NCBI GenBank assembly: GCA_934358405.1
Contig: CAKRKL010000080.1
Location: forward strand, 1-8,909
Direction of reading: 5' to 3'
Length of the DNA stretch: 8,909 bases
Origin: an uncultured Blautia sp.
Lineage (GTDB): Bacteria > Bacillota > Clostridia > Lachnospirales > Lachnospiraceae
The translations under genes were made by a program, and so were the position numbers. Every line of letters begins with the position of its first letter. The first letter of the stretch is position 1. The notes under the pieces were generated by a model. The model saw only the letters and a program-made list of their open reading frames with translations. It searched no databases and was not told the DNA's origin. Below, piece by piece: positions 5,520-8,909 of this stretch.

Positions 5520-6194
5520 TTATAATTCCAGGCTAAGAAGCTCTTTTCCTTCTTTTAACCTTTCTTCGAATTGCTCATAAAAATCCAGATTTTCTTCATA
5601 TGGTTTCAGATAGAAACGATTCACCACATAAAGGTTCAGGTTCCGGATCAGCTGTGCATCTGAAGCATTATAAAGTACCTCCTGTACATCCAGGAGAAAG
5701 TAGTGCCAGTCTGCTACAAATTTTTCGTATTTGTGAAGCTCCGGTGTGTCAATCCATTTTTTCACCTTAATCTTGCTTCGGTTTGTTTTCTTGCATTCGT
5801 GAATCTGCAGAAAATATTTGAAGCTGCCGTTTTCATAGTAGCGTCCCAGTGGGAAGAGCCTGCAAAAGCCAGGGCGAAAGCTATGGATCTTGCATCTTCC
5901 TTGGTCATTTAGAAAAACACAGCTCTCGTTTTTCCCGGTCATGCATAGATGAGGCAGAATGTTTCCATCCATGGCGTCAAACCTGATAAATCCGGCATTT
6001 GCCAGCTCTGTAGGGCTTTTCCCAAGATTTATACTTAAGCGGTGCACATCCATAGGATCCAGCACTACAGAATCCCCCATTCCTTCGCAGCAGTCATGGC
6101 AGCCTGCACAGTCCTGGCAGTCAGCCTTTACCATATCATTTAATTCATAAAGTCTTCCGTCGGAAATCTCCTCCAAAGATACTTCTCGGCGCAT
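5520..6194 (-). CDS. YkgJ-family cysteine-cluster protein
   Basis: A 224-residue soluble protein with the signature of the YkgJ/CxxCxxCC family (putative zinc- or iron-binding): cysteines 26, 29, 32, 35 and 36 in CQDCAGCHDCC, then Cys84, Cys92, Cys101, Cys111 and Cys134, with the typical GRCKIHSFRPGFCRLFPLG at 99-117. The cysteine spacing suggests a bound metal or Fe-S cluster; the biochemical role of the family is not established. The C-terminal 80 residues are charged and probably helical. I set the start at ATG 6192-6194, which has AGAGGA 8 nt before it; an in-frame ATG further upstream would overlap topB and lacks a comparable site. It follows topB by 49 nt, likely in one operon, and ends at a strong terminator. 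Confidence 0.85.
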   Translation of the reverse strand: MRREVSLEEISDGRLYELNDMVKADCQDCAGCHDCCEGMGDSVVLDPMDVHRLSINLGKSPTELANAGFIRFDAMDGNILPHLCMTGKNESCVFLNDQGRCKIHSFRPGFCRLFPLGRYYENGSFKYFLQIHECKKTNRSKIKVKKWIDTPELHKYEKFVADWHYFLLDVQEVLYNASDAQLIRNLNLYVVNRFYLKPYEENLDFYEQFEERLKEGKELLSLEL

Positions 6195-6243
6195 ATGCAA
6201 ATTCCTCTTTCTTTTATTGTTATAAACAGCTTTCCTGATATTT

Positions 6244-8436
6244 TTACAGTTTAATTCCTGACAAAGCCTGGGCAAATGCGTTGTTCACAGGCTCCTTTGC
6301 CTCTTTTTGCTGCTTGCGCAGATAATTCTGCACATCACGCTTTCCAACTCCTGCTCCCTCTTTCTGGCGTCTTGCCTGGAAGGCAGACAGCTTTTCTTTG
6401 TATCCGCAGGCACAGACAAAGGTCTCTTCCTTGCCTTTTACATACATTTCCATACGCTTGTGACATTTCGGGCAGCGGGCATTGGTCGTGCGGGAAACGG
6501 TCTCGCGGTAGCCGCATTCTCTGTCCTGGCACACCAGCATTTTGCTGTTTTTGCCGTTAACTGCCAGAAGCTTTTTGCCACAGCGGGGGCAGACCTTGTT
6601 GGTCAGGTTGTCATGGCGGAAGGTCCCCTCTCCTGTCTTGATCTCATCTACGATTTCACAGGTATATTCACGGATCTGACGCAGGAAATCTCCCTGATGA
6701 AGCTGTCCTTTTGCAATCTGAGAAAGCTTTCTTTCCCAGTCAGCTGTAAGCTCCGGCTTTTTCAGATCCTCGGGAACCAGCTCCAGAAGCTGTTTCGCTT
6801 TAGAGGTAATATAAATCTCATTTCCTTTTTTCTCCATCATAAAGGAATGGAACAGCTTCTCTATAATATCTGCTCTTGTGGCAACTGTTCCAAGACCGCC
6901 TGTCTCACCTAAGGTTTTCACAGCTTCCTTGTCCTTTGTTTCCATAAATTTCACAGGATTTTCCATGGCTGCCAGAAGAGTAGCTTCGGTAAATCTTGCC
7001 GGGGGCTTGGTTTTTCCTGTAGTCAAAGTAACTCTTAGTACCTTTGACCTGGTTCCCTGCTGTATCCGGGGAAGCTGCTGATCCTTCAGATTTCTTTGTG
7101 TTTCTTCATCTTCAGCATCCTCAAAGCTGCCCTCATAAACCTCTTTCCAGCCCTGATTTTTTACTACTTTGCCGCTGGCTGCAAAGCTTTCTCCTGCTGC
7201 CTTTGCCTCCATGGTAGCCTGCTCATACTCAAAGGGCGGATACAAAACTGCCAGGAAACGGCGCACTACCATATCGTAGATTTTCCGTTCCTCATTTGTC
7301 ATATGATCCAGCTGCACAAACTGTTCTGTTGGAATGATCGCATGGTGGTCACTGACCCTTTTGTCATCTACGAAACCGGAATTCACCTGCACAGGCTTGT
7401 TCATAAGTGCTCCTGCAAGCTTCCTGTATGGACCGACTCCACAGGCCTTCAGACGTTCCTTAATGGTAGGCACAATGTCCTTTCCTATATAGCGGGAATC
7501 GGTTCTTGGGTAAGTAAGCACCTTGTGGTTCTCATAAAGGCGCTGCATAATATTCAGGGTTTCTTTTGCGGAAAAGCCATATTTCTGATTGGCCTCTCTT
7601 TGCAGGGTAGTCAGGTCATACAGACCTGGGGCCATGGTTTTTTTGGCTTTTATCTCTGTTTTGGTCACTTCAAGAGCTGTGTTTTCTGTTTTTTTACAAA
7701 TTTCCTCTGCCCTTTCCCTGGAAAAAGTAGAAAGACTTCCGGATTTTTCGTCGCGCCAGGTCCATTTTACATCCTGGGTTTCCACAGAAATCCCATAATA
7801 CTCTTTTGGAACAAATTTCCGTATTTCCTCTTCTCTTCTTGCAATCATGGCAAGGGTGGGTGTCTGCACACGTCCGCAGGAAAGCTGGGCATTGTATTTA
7901 CAGGTCAGTGCTCTTGTTCCATTCATGCCAACCAGCCAGTCTGCTTCTGCTCTTGCCGCAGCTGCGCGGTAAAGATTGTCATAGGCGTGACCGTCCTTTA
8001 AGCTGGCAAAGCCTTCTTGGATTGCCTTGTCTGTGACAGAGGAAATCCACAGTCTCTTAATAGGCTTATGGCAGCCTGCCTTTTCCAGAATCCAGCGGGC
8101 AACCAGCTCACCCTCACGTCCTGCATCTGTGGCAATAATAATCTCTTCAATGTCTTTCCTGAAAAGCTGGGCTTTCACTACGGAAAACTGTTTTCCACTC
8201 TGGCGGATCACCACCAGCTTCATATCCTTAGGAAGCATGGGAAGGGTAGACATTTCCCATTTCTCATATTTCTTATCGTAGGCTTCCGGGTCTGCCAAGG
8301 TAACAAGATGCCCAAGTGCCCAGGTGACTACGTATTTCTTTCCTTCCAGAACGCCGCCATTTTTCTGATTTGCACCAAGAACGCGTGCAATGTCTCTTGC
8401 AACAGACGGCTTCTCTGCTATTACCAGTGATTTCAT
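6244..8436 (-). CDS. topB: DNA topoisomerase III (type IA)
   Basis: A 730-residue type IA topoisomerase that cuts one DNA strand through a 5'-phosphotyrosine bond, passes the other and reseals, acting on intertwined or recombining DNA. The TOPRIM domain starts at once with LVIAEKPSVARDIA (Glu8) and carries ATDAGREGE (102-110), the form usual in Firmicute TopB. The catalytic tyrosine is Tyr309 in LTYPRTDSRY. Conserved GLGTVATRADIIEKLF lies near 515-530. Two C4 zinc-ribbon modules follow: CPRC (616-619) with Cys636/Cys641, and CPKC (655-658) with Cys675/Cys677, then a basic tail. The ATG at 8434-8436 has AGGAG 7 nt before it and gives the canonical MKSLVIAEKPS start, so the 15-codon upstream extension of the frame is rejected. 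The YkgJ-like gene follows. Confidence 0.95.
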   Translation of the reverse strand: MKSLVIAEKPSVARDIARVLGANQKNGGVLEGKKYVVTWALGHLVTLADPEAYDKKYEKWEMSTLPMLPKDMKLVVIRQSGKQFSVVKAQLFRKDIEEIIIATDAGREGELVARWILEKAGCHKPIKRLWISSVTDKAIQEGFASLKDGHAYDNLYRAAAARAEADWLVGMNGTRALTCKYNAQLSCGRVQTPTLAMIARREEEIRKFVPKEYYGISVETQDVKWTWRDEKSGSLSTFSRERAEEICKKTENTALEVTKTEIKAKKTMAPGLYDLTTLQREANQKYGFSAKETLNIMQRLYENHKVLTYPRTDSRYIGKDIVPTIKERLKACGVGPYRKLAGALMNKPVQVNSGFVDDKRVSDHHAIIPTEQFVQLDHMTNEERKIYDMVVRRFLAVLYPPFEYEQATMEAKAAGESFAASGKVVKNQGWKEVYEGSFEDAEDEETQRNLKDQQLPRIQQGTRSKVLRVTLTTGKTKPPARFTEATLLAAMENPVKFMETKDKEAVKTLGETGGLGTVATRADIIEKLFHSFMMEKKGNEIYITSKAKQLLELVPEDLKKPELTADWERKLSQIAKGQLHQGDFLRQIREYTCEIVDEIKTGEGTFRHDNLTNKVCPRCGKKLLAVNGKNSKMLVCQDRECGYRETVSRTTNARCPKCHKRMEMYVKGKEETFVCACGYKEKLSAFQARRQKEGAGVGKRDVQNYLRKQQKEAKEPVNNAFAQALSGIKL

Positions 8437-8471
8437 ATTCGTACTCCTAGCTTCATGCAATGATAAGAAAC

Positions 8472-8499
8472 AGTATAACATACTTTAGAAAATTTTAAC
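8472..8499 (-). promoter_or_regulatory. Promoter of topB
   Basis: On the minus strand TATACT (8472-8477) is preceded by TGT, an extended -10 box; a weak -35-like GTTAAA (8494-8499) lies 16 bp upstream. The start would be near 8465, about 30 nt before topB. Confidence 0.6.
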
Positions 8500-8519
8500 G
8501 ATATTTTTTCAAAATTAAT

Positions 8520-8548
8520 TTGTAATACTGCCTGTCCAATGCTATTAT
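8520..8548 (+). promoter_or_regulatory. Promoter of the lipid kinase gene
   Basis: TTGTAA (8520-8525) and TATTAT (8543-8548) are 17 bp apart, and TGC just before the -10 box gives an extended -10. The start would be near 8555. It is divergent from the topB promoter, the two -35 regions being only about 20 bp apart. Confidence 0.78.
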
Positions 8549-8562
8549 AAAATTATCTTTAT

Positions 8563-8587
8563 CAGAGCCTCCTTAAAAAGGCTCCTG
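8563..8587 (+). other. Leader hairpin before the lipid kinase gene
   Basis: GAGCCT (8565-8570) pairs with AGGCTC (8579-8584) over CCTTAAAA. There is no T-run, so it is not a terminator. The 5' arm and loop carry CCTCCTT (8568-8574), which could instead pair with the gene's GGGAG ribosome site at 8599-8603, so it may affect translation. This is inference. Confidence 0.4.
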
Positions 8588-8608
8588 AAAGTAACACAGG
8601 GAGACATT

Positions 8609-8909
8609 ATGTATTATTTTATCGTTAATCCAAATTCCCGCTCCGGCAGGGGGCGTTTGATCTGGGAACAGATTCACCAGCAGCTGCTGCTTCAAAGAAT
8701 CTCCTTCCAATACTGCCTTACAAGATATTCCGGCCATGCCACCCAGATCGCTTCTAAGGCCTCTTTACTTGGGACTGCTTCTGATCCTGTATATATGATC
8801 GCAGTTGGCGGAGACGGGACCATTCAGGAGGCGCTTACCGGAATCACTGATTTTGACCGTGTGGTTTTCGGTTACATTCCTACAGGCTCCGGCAATGATT
8901 TCTGTCGAA
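8609..8909 (+). CDS. Diacylglycerol/lipid kinase, DAGK catalytic domain (partial)
   Basis: One hundred codons of an open frame that runs off the right edge; roughly 200 further residues would be expected for the family. The start MYYFIVNPNSRSGRGR is the typical nucleotide-binding opening of DagK/YegS-type lipid kinases, followed by the diagnostic IAVGGDGTIQEALTG (69-83) and GYIPTGSGNDFCR at the edge. Such enzymes transfer phosphate from ATP to diacylglycerol or a related lipid at the inner membrane face, recycling lipid in Gram-positive cells. The ATG at 8609-8611 has GGGAG 5 nt before it, and an extended -10 promoter lies about 60 nt upstream. It is divergent from topB. The exact lipid substrate cannot be told from this part. 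Confidence 0.9.
   Translation, partial: MYYFIVNPNSRSGRGRLIWEQIHQQLLLQRISFQYCLTRYSGHATQIASKASLLGTASDPVYMIAVGGDGTIQEALTGITDFDRVVFGYIPTGSGNDFCR

Noticed and set aside
6195..6243. Separate promoter for the YkgJ-family gene in the 49-nt gap
   Set aside because: Only a TATAAC-like hexamer with no adequate -35 box is visible; cotranscription with topB is simpler.
7096..8001. Long open frame (301 codons) on the plus strand opposite topB
   Set aside because: It is antisense to a clearly real topoisomerase frame, has no ribosome site and its translation is rich in Cys, Phe and Leu with no recognisable domain.

Overview
The window looks like chromosomal DNA from a Gram-positive Firmicute, most likely a gut Lachnospiraceae-type Clostridium relative. 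The reasons are strong AGGAG-type ribosome sites 7-8 nt before most starts, sigma-A-like promoters in AT-rich gaps, a TPP riboswitch that works by transcription termination, and proteins of Firmicute type (TopB with a DAGREGE TOPRIM motif, a YkgJ-type cysteine-cluster protein, a ThiXYZ transporter). The genus is inference. All genes are on the minus strand except a lipid-kinase gene cut by the right edge.

Positions 7-3100 hold a thiamin-precursor uptake operon on the minus strand: promoter (3072-3100), TPP riboswitch aptamer (2963-3050), attenuator terminator (about 2912-2948), a small thiamine-binding protein, an ABC permease (ThiX-like), a periplasmic-type binding protein of the NMT1/THI5 family (ThiY-like) and the ATPase (ThiZ-like). 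The genes overlap or lie only 13 nt apart. When TPP is plentiful the leader should terminate; when it is scarce the transporter is made.

Positions 3110-5254 hold a second minus-strand unit: a promoter, a 494-residue AAA+ ATPase whose ATPase core resembles that of Lon but which has no peptidase domain and has Asn in place of the Walker B Asp, followed by a Nudix hydrolase. I see no terminator between these two or between the Nudix gene and the thiamin operon, so readthrough into the riboswitch is possible.

Positions 5255-5519 are an AT-rich gap without a protein gene. On the plus strand it holds an extended -10 promoter followed at the expected start point by a long imperfect hairpin with a CCCTCCC loop and then a bidirectional intrinsic terminator. 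I read this as a candidate small regulatory RNA of about 100 nt, the most interesting unexplained object here.

Positions 5520-8499 hold a third minus-strand unit: DNA topoisomerase III (topB) followed by a YkgJ-family cysteine-cluster protein and the shared terminator. From 8520 a divergent plus-strand promoter leads to a diacylglycerol/lipid kinase gene, of which only the first 100 codons are in the window.
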